From contig CAYYNQ010000055.1 in NCBI GenBank assembly GCA_964473105.1, forward strand, positions 1 through 56,051: a stretch of 56,051 bases of DNA. Direction: 5' to 3'. The notes beneath the pieces were generated by a model, which was not told the DNA's origin, did not search any database, and saw only the letters and a list, made by a program, of their open reading frames with translations. Below are positions 8,697 to 16,877 of the stretch, one piece after another. The stretch comes from CAYYNQ01 sp964473105 (lineage in GTDB: Bacteria > Sumerlaeota > Sumerlaeia > MVZB01). The position numbers and the translations under genes were made by a program. Numbering within the stretch: the first letter of the stretch is position 1; each line of letters opens with the position of its first letter.

Positions 8697-9488
8697 ATGA
8701 ATCCAGATAAACCCCATGTCCTGCTGACGAATGACGATGGTATTGACGCCCCGGGCCTGCTTGCCCTTGCCGACAAGTTGATCGATGCAACCAATTTGAC
8801 CATCATTGCACCCCGGCATGAATGCAGCGCCGGCAGCCACGCGATAACGCTATTTCGTGAGATGATCCTGAGACCGGTCGAGAACGGAGATCATGCAAGG
8901 TGCTGGTGTCTGGAGGGTACGCCTGCCGATTGTGTCAAGGTTGCGGTCGGAAAGTATTCTGATGAATGCCCTTTCGACATGGTTGTGTCAGGGATCAACC
9001 ATGGCCAAAATGCCGGGGCTGATATATTTTATTCCGGGACAGTTGCCGCAGCCCGTGAGGCGGCCATCAAGGGGATCCCGTCGATTGCGGTTTCCCTGAA
9101 ATATAACAAGCCGGAAATCCCCAACTTTGAGGCAGCGGCTCGGATAACCCTGGAAATCTTCGAGAAAACAGTCGGAAAAGATTTCCCACCGGGTTTGCTG
9201 TTGAATGTGAATATTCCACCTGTTGCCTATGAGGACCTGAAAGGCTGGGATGTTACCTCCATGGGTAATTCGGGCTATGTGGACCACTTCCCTTCGTATC
9301 ACGGGATTGAAAATCCGGATGGTAGTTCGGTCTTCAAAAATATAGGTGAAGGATGGATTCCATCCTCACTGCCCGGGAAGGAAACGGACGACCGCTCGAT
9401 TGTCGGACACCGGGTTTCAATCACCCCATTGCAGTATGACCAGACCGATCATGGTTTCTTGGGATCCCTGCAAAACTGGTTTCAGTGA
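8697..9488 (+). CDS. surE: 5'/3'-nucleotidase SurE
   Basis: This 263-residue metal-dependent survival protein dephosphorylates nucleoside monophosphates. The N-terminal LLTNDDGIDAPG carries the metal-binding Asp13-Asp14, and VSGINHGQNAG and YSGTVAAAREA are the other conserved SurE blocks, with the substrate-binding Asn and Ser. The length is normal and no signal peptide is seen. It sits 66 nt after metG and may share its transcript. The Shine-Dalgarno match before the ATG is poor. Confidence 0.95.
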   Translation: MNPDKPHVLLTNDDGIDAPGLLALADKLIDATNLTIIAPRHECSAGSHAITLFREMILRPVENGDHARCWCLEGTPADCVKVAVGKYSDECPFDMVVSGINHGQNAGADIFYSGTVAAAREAAIKGIPSIAVSLKYNKPEIPNFEAAARITLEIFEKTVGKDFPPGLLLNVNIPPVAYEDLKGWDVTSMGNSGYVDHFPSYHGIENPDGSSVFKNIGEGWIPSSLPGKETDDRSIVGHRVSITPLQYDQTDHGFLGSLQNWFQ

Positions 9489-9868
9489 TTCATGATGGTA
9501 ACGGCTGGAATATCGCCGCCGTGATAACGTAAGGACTTGTAGATATTCCCCCCGGACTTGTTTGTTTATACCATTTCATCGTAATTACACAGAATCCCCT
9601 CAAAAAATATAGGAAACCGCCAGTTATCATGAGCCTGGAAATATAAATAATTCATCGTGCGATTGTGAATAACCAGATTAAAAAATCTAAAAATATGCTC
9701 TGATCGATCTAAATAATTTCATATCAAAAACCTCTTAAAGTTAATAAATACATTCTAATATATATAATATCCTACTATTCCGATCAATTTAGTTGATAAA
9801 TGATTTGGTCAGGTTATCATACGGAATATCTAGGTTGTGGATCATCTATTCAGGGATGGAATAGGACA
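9489..9868. other. 380-bp AT-rich gap upstream of the sulfate-activation operon
   Basis: No credible gene was found. The second half is strongly AT-rich (for example around 9740-9775), as expected for a promoter and leader of the cys operon. A C-run block, ATTCCCCCCGGAC, at 9547-9559 also occurs at 1605-1617 in the gap before the YugP gene. No riboswitch or clear -35/-10 pair could be assigned by eye. Confidence 0.4.
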
Positions 9869-10750
9869 ATGAACCAGTTGGATCAATTGGAATCGAGAAG
9901 CGTACACATATTGCGTGAGGCTTATCGTGAATTCAAGAGCCTCTGCATGCTCTGGTCGATTGGAAAGGACAGCACCGTGATGCTTTGGCTGGCACGGAAG
10001 GCCTTCTATGGTCATGTTCCTTTTCCACTGGTGCATATCGATACATCCTACAAAATCCCCGAAATGATAGAATATCGTGACCGTCTTGCGCGAGATTGGA
10101 AACTGAACATGGTTGTTGGCCAGAATCGCGGGGCTCTTGAGTCGGGCGATACATATCCGAACGGAAAACTTGATCGTATTGCCTGTTGCAAGGCCTTGAA
10201 AAGTGAGGCTCTGAAACATACGCTTTCGGGGGAATGGCCACGATTACGAATGAACCATGAGCTTGGGGAATATGAGATTGACTCAAAACCCGAACCCTAT
10301 CATGGGGTGATTGTGGGTGTCCGTGCAGATGAAGAGGGAAGCCGCAGCAAGGAACGATATTTTTCCCCCCGAGATTGCTCAAATGACTGGGATGTTGATG
10401 ACCAGCCTCCTGAGCTGTGGAATCAGTATAAGACCGATTTTTCCCCGGGAACGCACCTGCGAATCCACCCATTGCTTGACTGGACCGAATTGAATTTGTG
10501 GGAGTATATCGAGCGTGAAGAGGTCCCCATGGTGAGCCTCTATTATGACCAGGGACAGGGGACACGCTACCGCTCCCTGGGATGTGGACCCTGTACCGAA
10601 TGTGTCAGTTCGACGGCTGCTGACGTTCATGCGGTTGTGGAGGAATTGCGAAGCGGAAAGTTTGTGAATATCGCCGAGCGCAGCGGACGGGCACAGGACG
10701 CTGAGGATGGTGGGGGACTCGAGACTCTGAGGCGTGACGGGTATATGTAA
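9869..10750 (+). CDS. cysD: Sulfate adenylyltransferase subunit 2
   Basis: This 293-residue protein is the adenylyl-transferring subunit of the ATP sulfurylase heterodimer, making APS from sulfate and ATP in the cytoplasm. The PP-loop is LWSIGKDSTVMLWLARKAF near residue 30. HIDTSYKIPEM, GVRADEEGSR and the C-terminal ERSGRAQDAE are CysD signatures. A Cys-rich GCGPCTEC near the C terminus takes the place of the usual CysD stretch there. The ATG at 9869 gives the family N terminus. cysN follows after 34 nt, as expected for partners. Confidence 0.95.
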   Translation: MNQLDQLESRSVHILREAYREFKSLCMLWSIGKDSTVMLWLARKAFYGHVPFPLVHIDTSYKIPEMIEYRDRLARDWKLNMVVGQNRGALESGDTYPNGKLDRIACCKALKSEALKHTLSGEWPRLRMNHELGEYEIDSKPEPYHGVIVGVRADEEGSRSKERYFSPRDCSNDWDVDDQPPELWNQYKTDFSPGTHLRIHPLLDWTELNLWEYIEREEVPMVSLYYDQGQGTRYRSLGCGPCTECVSSTAADVHAVVEELRSGKFVNIAERSGRAQDAEDGGGLETLRRDGYM

Positions 10751-10784
10751 TGGTTTATGTTAACAGGTATTTACGGCTTGAATT

Positions 10785-12635
10785 ATGCCCATGGTGAAGA
10801 AAAAAAATGATGATAGAAAGAAAATGGCCCTTCGAGACCAGATGAATATCGTTGTGGCCGGTCATGTTGACCATGGAAAGTCCACGGTGATCGGACGATT
10901 GATGGCCGATACGGGTTCATTACCGGAGGGGAAGCTCGAGCAGGTGCGGGAGATGTGTGAACGAAACGCCCGTCCCTTCGAATATGCGTTTCTGCTTGAT
11001 GCACTGAAGAATGAACAGGCCCAGGGAATAACCATAGACACAGCACGTTGTTTCTTCAGGACTGAAAGACGAAATTATATCATTAATGATGCACCGGGAC
11101 ATATAGAGTTCCTTAAGAACATGATCACGGGTGCCGCACGTGCCGAGTGTGCGCTGCTTGTCATTGATGCCGACGAGGGTATACAGGAGAATAGCCGACG
11201 TCATGGCTACATGATATCGATGCTGGGGATCCGCCAGATTGCCGTGCTGATCAACAAGATGGATCTCAAGGATTATGATGAGGCGGTCTTTGATGAAATC
11301 AGCAAGGGTTATTCTTGTTTCCTTGGACGACTGGATGTACACCCCACATGCTTTATTCCGGTCAGCGCCCGCGACGGTGAAAATATTGCGACACGATCGG
11401 ATCGGATGTCTTGGTATCATGGGCCAACGGTTCTTGAACAGGTGGATGCATTCGAGAAGCCTGCATCCAGTGCAGAATCGATCTTCCGTATGCCTGTCCA
11501 GGATATCTATAAATTCACACAGGCTGAGGATGACCGTCGAATCATTGCGGGGACTATCGAGAGTGGAAGAATCAGCCCGGGGGATGATGTCACGTTTTAC
11601 CCCTCGGGAAAATCGACCTCCGTCGCATGTATTGAAGGTTTCAACACGGCTCAACGATCCTCCGTCGAGTCACCCTGGGCGACCGGCTTTACAATGGAGA
11701 CGCAGATTTATATCAAACCCGGTGAACTCATGTGCAGGACAGATGATCCGTCACCGGTTATCGGCCGTCGGTTCCGTGCAAACATGTTCTGGCTGGGACG
11801 TCTTCCAATGGTCCAAGGGAAGCATTACAAGCTGAAGATAGGGGCGGCACACGTCAGCGCACAACTGGCGGATGTGATCAGCGTCCTCGATGCCTCGGAT
11901 CTTAAGACGGTTGAAGGCAAGACCGAGATTGAAAGGCATGATGTTGCCGAGTGTGTCATCGAGCTGTCTCACCCCGTTGCATTCGATACGCGGAGCCTCA
12001 ATGAGGAAACCAGCCGGTTCGTGATCGTCGATGAGTATGAGATTGCCGGCGCGGGTATTATCTTCGAGCCTGTGGGCGAGGAGAATTCACTGCTCAGGGG
12101 TGATATCAGGCAGCGTGAAAGTCAGTGGGAAACGAGCCTTATCTCATCAACAGAACGGACGGATCGTTATGGACACGGGGGAATGCTGGTCGTTTTTGTC
12201 GGCCGATTTCGCAGTGGCAAGCGAAACCTGGCAAAGCATGTGGAGAGAGTTCTATTTGGAACTGGAAAGAAAACCTATTATTTTGGCCTTACCAATCTCA
12301 CAAATGTGTTTGATGTTTTGGACAAGAATCAGGACAGACATTCGTCCGAGCATGACAGGGCCCTGGACAAACTTGGTGACCTGACCCGTCTTTTGACCGA
12401 CGCGGGCCTGATTATCCTGACATGCCTGACTGATGTCGACGATTTCGACATGGAGAAACTTCGCCAGCTAAATGCGCCCAAGAGAATGCTGGTCATAACG
12501 ATGGGTGATAATCGGTTCAACAATTTCGGGCCGGACCTCGAACTTCCCGAGAATCCAGATGACCATGAGGCTGCCGCAGAAAGGGTCATCGACGTCATCG
12601 TAAAAAATGAAGTGTCATCTAATTTCTCCATTTAG
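10785..12635 (+). CDS. cysN: Sulfate adenylyltransferase subunit 1 (GTPase) with a degenerate APS-kinase-like C-terminal domain
   Basis: Residues about 20-440 are a normal CysN GTPase that drives APS synthesis by CysD: GHVDHGKST at 26-34, DAPGH at 102-106 and NKMD at 157-160. Beyond about 465 the chain continues with a second domain laid out like APS kinase (CysC) and placed as in NodQ/CysNC fusions. Its P-loop, though, reads GRFRSGKR (473-480), with Arg where Ser/Thr should bind Mg. The DGD motif is replaced by GLTN and the SPFR region is not recognisable. The domain is probably catalytically dead. An intact cysC follows 9 nt downstream. A later start at 10824 is also possible. Confidence 0.93.
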   Translation: MPMVKKKNDDRKKMALRDQMNIVVAGHVDHGKSTVIGRLMADTGSLPEGKLEQVREMCERNARPFEYAFLLDALKNEQAQGITIDTARCFFRTERRNYIINDAPGHIEFLKNMITGAARAECALLVIDADEGIQENSRRHGYMISMLGIRQIAVLINKMDLKDYDEAVFDEISKGYSCFLGRLDVHPTCFIPVSARDGENIATRSDRMSWYHGPTVLEQVDAFEKPASSAESIFRMPVQDIYKFTQAEDDRRIIAGTIESGRISPGDDVTFYPSGKSTSVACIEGFNTAQRSSVESPWATGFTMETQIYIKPGELMCRTDDPSPVIGRRFRANMFWLGRLPMVQGKHYKLKIGAAHVSAQLADVISVLDASDLKTVEGKTEIERHDVAECVIELSHPVAFDTRSLNEETSRFVIVDEYEIAGAGIIFEPVGEENSLLRGDIRQRESQWETSLISSTERTDRYGHGGMLVVFVGRFRSGKRNLAKHVERVLFGTGKKTYYFGLTNLTNVFDVLDKNQDRHSSEHDRALDKLGDLTRLLTDAGLIILTCLTDVDDFDMEKLRQLNAPKRMLVITMGDNRFNNFGPDLELPENPDDHEAAAERVIDVIVKNEVSSNFSI

Positions 12636-12644
12636 GGGCAGGAC

Positions 12645-13274
12645 GTGAAGGATACCCGTAGCCCATTAACACCCCGTGATTCCGAATCCGTTCAACCGGA
12701 TGGTCATGACCAACAGAGGGACCGGCAGGGTTTTACACTTTGGTTTACGGGGCTGTCCGGTTCTGGAAAATCGACAATTACCCAGAAACTTGCGCCACGT
12801 TTGCGCCAAAGAAACCGATCCGTCGAGATTCTCGACGGTGATGAGGTGAGGGAGAATCTCTCAAGGGGCCTGGGGTTTTCCCGTGAGGACAGGGATATTA
12901 ATATCCGCAGGATTGGTTGGGTGTGTGCCCTGCTGAATCGCCATGGGGCCGTGGCGATCAGCGCGGCAATCAGCCCGTTCAGAGAAGCACGGGAGAAAAA
13001 TCGGGGGCGTATCCGGAATTACATCGAGATTCATGTCGATTGTCCGCTTGAAATCTTGAGGAAGCGGGACCCCAAAGGTCTCTATGAGAAGGCGATGCGC
13101 GGTGATATCTTGAAATTCACCGGTGTTTCAGATGATTATGAACCGCCGGAAAACCCGGATATCCATCTCCGCACAGACGTGAATGATCTTGAAACCTGTG
13201 TGGATCAGGTCATTAACTACCTGGAGGAAAATGGATGGATTCTTCCGGAACATCAGTCGACGGGTGAATCATGA
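12645..13274 (+). CDS. cysC: Adenylyl-sulfate kinase
   Basis: This 209-residue kinase phosphorylates APS to PAPS. All key parts are present: Walker A GLSGSGKST at 36-44, DGDEVR from 64, FSREDR, ISPFREARE, and KGLYEKA. The length is normal for a stand-alone CysC, with an extra polar N-terminal stretch of about 28 residues. The start codon is GTG with AGGAC just upstream. The stop overlaps the cysH start by 4 nt (ATGA), so the genes are translationally coupled. Confidence 0.95.
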   Translation: MKDTRSPLTPRDSESVQPDGHDQQRDRQGFTLWFTGLSGSGKSTITQKLAPRLRQRNRSVEILDGDEVRENLSRGLGFSREDRDINIRRIGWVCALLNRHGAVAISAAISPFREAREKNRGRIRNYIEIHVDCPLEILRKRDPKGLYEKAMRGDILKFTGVSDDYEPPENPDIHLRTDVNDLETCVDQVINYLEENGWILPEHQSTGES

Positions 13275-13990
13275 TGCAAAACATGCCGGGCATCATCGGG
13301 ACAGATTACGACCCGGATTCTCCACGTGAAATCCTCGACTGGGCTGTTAATCGCTGGGGTAGTGAACTCATGATGACCACCGCACTCGGCTACAGTGGAA
13401 TGGTCCTGATGAGCATCCTTTCCGAGATGGCCCGGAGTGTACCCGTATTCTTCATCAACACCGGTTTTCATTTCGCCGAGACACTCAGTTTCCTGGAACA
13501 CTGTCGTGAAAAGCTGGGCCTGGATATTGTGGAGCTGAAACCTGAGCCTGTAAAACAGGAATTTTTGGCCGAATACGGGGAGGATATCATGGAGCGTAGT
13601 CCGGATACCTGCTGCGGGGTCAACAAAGTTCAGCCCCTCAAGAATCTTCTGGCCCGGGGTCAATACAAGGCCTGGATTTCAGCCTTGCGTCGGGATCAGG
13701 CCGATACCCGCAAGTCTATTGAAATCGTCGAGACGATGGGGGATGGGGTGGTCAAGATACATCCTCTTGCCCATTGGGACAAGGCTCAGGTGTGGAAATA
13801 TATCAACGATCATGATGTTCCATATCATCCCCTGCATGATGAAGGCTTCATGTCCATCGGCTGCCAACCCTGCACGCAGAAATCGGGGCATGGCGGCCAT
13901 GAACGGGACGGCCGCTGGGCGGGTAATGAGAAGGTTGAGTGCGGCTTACATCTGATTGGTGGCAGGGGAGATGACATGGGAGATCAATAA
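13271..13990 (+). CDS. cysH: Assimilatory APS/PAPS reductase, iron-sulfur type
   Basis: This 239-residue enzyme reduces activated sulfate to sulfite. Cys114-Cys115 (DTCCGVNK) and Cys198/Cys201 (GCQPCTQ) make up the CC...CxxC set that binds a [4Fe-4S] cluster and marks APS reductases. ECGLH near 224 carries the catalytic Cys. ALRRDQADTR is the substrate-binding block. The start overlaps cysC by 4 nt. Sulfite reductase and sulfate permease genes are absent from the window. The presence of the cluster cysteines suggests APS as the direct substrate, which leaves the role of the PAPS made by CysC open. Confidence 0.94.
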   Translation: MMQNMPGIIGTDYDPDSPREILDWAVNRWGSELMMTTALGYSGMVLMSILSEMARSVPVFFINTGFHFAETLSFLEHCREKLGLDIVELKPEPVKQEFLAEYGEDIMERSPDTCCGVNKVQPLKNLLARGQYKAWISALRRDQADTRKSIEIVETMGDGVVKIHPLAHWDKAQVWKYINDHDVPYHPLHDEGFMSIGCQPCTQKSGHGGHERDGRWAGNEKVECGLHLIGGRGDDMGDQ

Positions 13991-14037
13991 GATATCCCCG
14001 GGCGTTTTTTATCCTGTCATCGATATTCACGACTGAT

Positions 14038-15534
14038 TCAGGAATTTCTGGCAGCCATTCTGTTTTTATCCCACATACCCGTGATTCCAGCAATCAATAG
14101 GCTGCATGACAAGATGAATACGATCATGATCAGGTTGATTGCACCCTTTTCGTAAAATGCCTTTGCCGCCGCCGCAATAAAAGCCAAGCCGGCAATCAGG
14201 TTGAGTCCGGCCATCAAAGGAGACATCCGTAGAGGCTTTGGGAGGAAAATCCAGTCCATGAACGGGTTGGCAAGCGCATAAATACCGCACAGAACACTTC
14301 CTAGGCAGATGGAACTGGGCGTGATTAGTTCAACGGGCCTCAGGTCGGGGTCGATCCACCTGACCCAGCATAACACTATCATGCCGCCCCCTAGACACCA
14401 GCCGATAACGGCCAGGCGGATCTTCCGCTCATTCAGCCTTCCGTGCATGCGCGGTGATGCATTGATAACTTCATAAATGAAGCGATTTGAAAGTTCGGGG
14501 CTGCCGTAGATGGAGCCGAAAAAGGCCATTAGGACCCCGATCCAGTATAGGGGAACAAGATACCCGGTCACGGAACCAAGAAATTCGGCCTGCAGCATGA
14601 GCAATTCATTTTTAGCGGGTACCAGGTGTTCAGGACGGAGAATTTCGGCCCCCAGGATGCAAAAGGATGCGGAGATAACGACGACTAAGGTGAAGCTGGC
14701 CAGGGTGTCCACCCGGGCAGCACGCAGCCATAGCCGGGCGGGATGATCTTTTCGGGCAGCCATCGAGTCCAGTTCTTCGATCGTGGCTGGTCCCAGATGG
14801 CTCCGTCCCCATTTCTTGTCACGTAGAAACGAGACATAGGCCAGGTAGTTGGAACCAGTTCCGCCGATGAATGATACATATACGAGCACTTCTACCCAGA
14901 CGCTTCGTTCAGCCAGAATCGGGTATTTTCCGGAAAGCCAATCGGGGTAAGATAGGGGTTCGGGGATCAGCATGCCGCCAATTGCGGCAGTCCAGTCCGG
15001 GTTGCAATGCAGGACTGCAAACAAGATCCCGATGATCAAGAGACCAAGGATAAGTATTTGCAGTGTTTCGAGGAAACGATACCCCTTGAAAAGCAAGAGG
15101 AGCATTGCAAGTGACATTCCGATCAACGCCCAGTAAAAGTCACTGTATCCGCCGATTTCCCCGAATATGCTAGTACAGATTTCTCCCAGGACGCCCCCCA
15201 GAAATGCATAGACAAGTGGATAGAAGGCAAGGGCAATGGCCAGGACAAAAATATGCAGCCAGCCACGGGGGCCGGGGATGCAATTCCAGCGTTCGAGTGG
15301 ATGCGCACCGCTGAGAATCATGTGGCGCATGCTGGAATAGGCCAGATTCCACTTCAATACGGCGACGACAAGGATGATCCACAAAAGGGGATAACCAAAT
15401 ATGGCCCCTCCACGGGAAGGAAAGATAGTTTCTCCGCTGCCGATGGTGACAGATGCCAAGATGGCCCCCGGCCCGAAGAACCGCAGCCACTTGAGCGGAT
15501 TGCCTGATTTCAAGGCACCTGGAACTTCCATCAT
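14038..15534 (-). CDS. Nramp-related multi-pass transporter (copy A)
   Basis: The protein has 498 residues and about a dozen membrane segments. The opening FFGPGAILASVTIGSGE resembles the first helix of Nramp-family (PF01566) proteins, but the metal-binding DPGN motif is replaced by GSGE, and the helix-6 region reads IGGTGSNYL without the MPH motif. It is therefore an Nramp-related transporter whose substrate need not be a metal ion. A close paralog lies at 52626-54122. The gene is divergent from the creatininase gene and convergent with cysH. Two adjacent ATGs (15534 and 15531) are possible starts. Confidence 0.8.
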   Translation of the reverse strand: MMEVPGALKSGNPLKWLRFFGPGAILASVTIGSGETIFPSRGGAIFGYPLLWIILVVAVLKWNLAYSSMRHMILSGAHPLERWNCIPGPRGWLHIFVLAIALAFYPLVYAFLGGVLGEICTSIFGEIGGYSDFYWALIGMSLAMLLLLFKGYRFLETLQILILGLLIIGILFAVLHCNPDWTAAIGGMLIPEPLSYPDWLSGKYPILAERSVWVEVLVYVSFIGGTGSNYLAYVSFLRDKKWGRSHLGPATIEELDSMAARKDHPARLWLRAARVDTLASFTLVVVISASFCILGAEILRPEHLVPAKNELLMLQAEFLGSVTGYLVPLYWIGVLMAFFGSIYGSPELSNRFIYEVINASPRMHGRLNERKIRLAVIGWCLGGGMIVLCWVRWIDPDLRPVELITPSSICLGSVLCGIYALANPFMDWIFLPKPLRMSPLMAGLNLIAGLAFIAAAAKAFYEKGAINLIMIVFILSCSLLIAGITGMWDKNRMAARNS

Positions 15535-15792
15535 GCCGCCTTGGACTGGTTTCCATCTTCACCGGATCGGAGATGATCTTAACACAAACCCGGATATCGT
15601 TTCCATAGGCGAACTGCGGCCTTATCATTGATGTCCCCTGACCCAATATTGGTTTTCTTTCCGTGCGGCCATGCTTAAAATTGACCTGAATAGTAACGTT
15701 GGGTAAGTTTCACCCCGGATGCGGACGGTTGCTTGGGCGGCCGGCATACCCCTGCCTCTATTGGTCATCCTTCTGGATTGGAGAAAAAAATC

Positions 15793-16656
15793 ATGAAAAC
15801 CCCCGTATCTGTAAAATATATATACTCAGACCTGACATGGCCGGAGGTCAACGAGGCTGTCAGGATGAACAAGGTAATCCTGCTGCCTATCGACATGACT
15901 GAACAGCACGGCCCGCATTTCCCTCTCGATGTAGACAACCTGATTGCCGAATTCCCTATGTAGGGAGGCCGGTCACCGTGCGCCCGACAGAATTCTCGTG
16001 GCGCCTTGGTTGCCTATGGGTTCAATGTTCATGCCATGGACTTCCCGGGGACGCTCCATGTTGCATGGAATCACTTTTTCGAATACTGCCTCGATATCTG
16101 TAAGAGCATCAGTTATCACGGATTCAAGCGGATCATTTTGGTCAATGGCCATGGTTCCAACACCCCCCTGTTGGAATTTGTAGGACGGCGTGCGATCATG
16201 GAAACCGATGCGCTCCTATCCTGGTTCATGTGGTGGAATCTTCTGCGTGTTGATCTTGGATTCATAGAAAGTTTTCGCGAATCCTCGTTTCCCGGTGGTG
16301 CGGGTCATGCCGGGGAAGTCGAGACCTCTGTTTATCTGCACCTTTGCCGCGAAAAGGTGCAGATGGACAAGGCTGTGGACCGCAATGCCTGGTATAATGC
16401 ATATGGAGCAAGTGGATATCAGTGGAGCGATGCCTTCGGAAGTGGCCCGGTCACTTGTTTTGAATGGATAAATACCTTCTCCGAGGATGGAGTATTTGGA
16501 GATGCCACGAAAGGAACCGCAGAAAAGGGCGGAAGAATATTCGAGGAAGCTGTACGGCGACTGGTGGAATATGTCGATCTGTTCCAGAACCAGTCGAAGC
16601 GCGATCGGAAGGACTATCATGAAACGCCCCCGACACATGATCTGCCACAGGCCTGA
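15793..16656 (+). pseudogene. Creatininase-family amidohydrolase with two compensating frameshifts
   Basis: The frame begins at ATG 15793 (GGAG 9 nt upstream) with the family opening LLPIDMTEQHGPHFPLDVDNLIAE, continues to an in-frame TAG at 15961-15963, and resumes in the same frame from about 16006 with YGFNVHAMDFPGT, NGHGSN and GHAGEVETS, all creatininase motifs. Between these points the expected family sequence (CREAGHRAPDRILVAPWLP) is found in the +1 frame. One extra base near 15957 and one missing base near 16010 would restore a single 288-residue protein. It may be a true pseudogene or a sequencing error. The family hydrolyses cyclic or linear amides with two metals. Confidence 0.75.
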
Positions 16657-16877
16657 AATCTGTTTTCTCCTGTGAGAGGGGGGAGTATTCACCGTGAATC
16701 AGCTGGATTCATGTTTTTACGATAAACAAGATCGTGTCCATGAGGTGTAGATGCCTTCGCTGGAAATCCACGATTGAAACCCGTCCCTTGCGCCAGAGCC
16801 AACTGCTTCCCTGCACGGACCTTGTGGGATATATCGTGCCTGTATCCTCGGAGTCAGAGGGGATGTAGATTGCGTAT

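Noticed and set aside
9800..9868. An upstream start for cysD adding 23 residues
   Set aside because: The added residues do not match CysD, and the ATG at 9869 gives the family N terminus.
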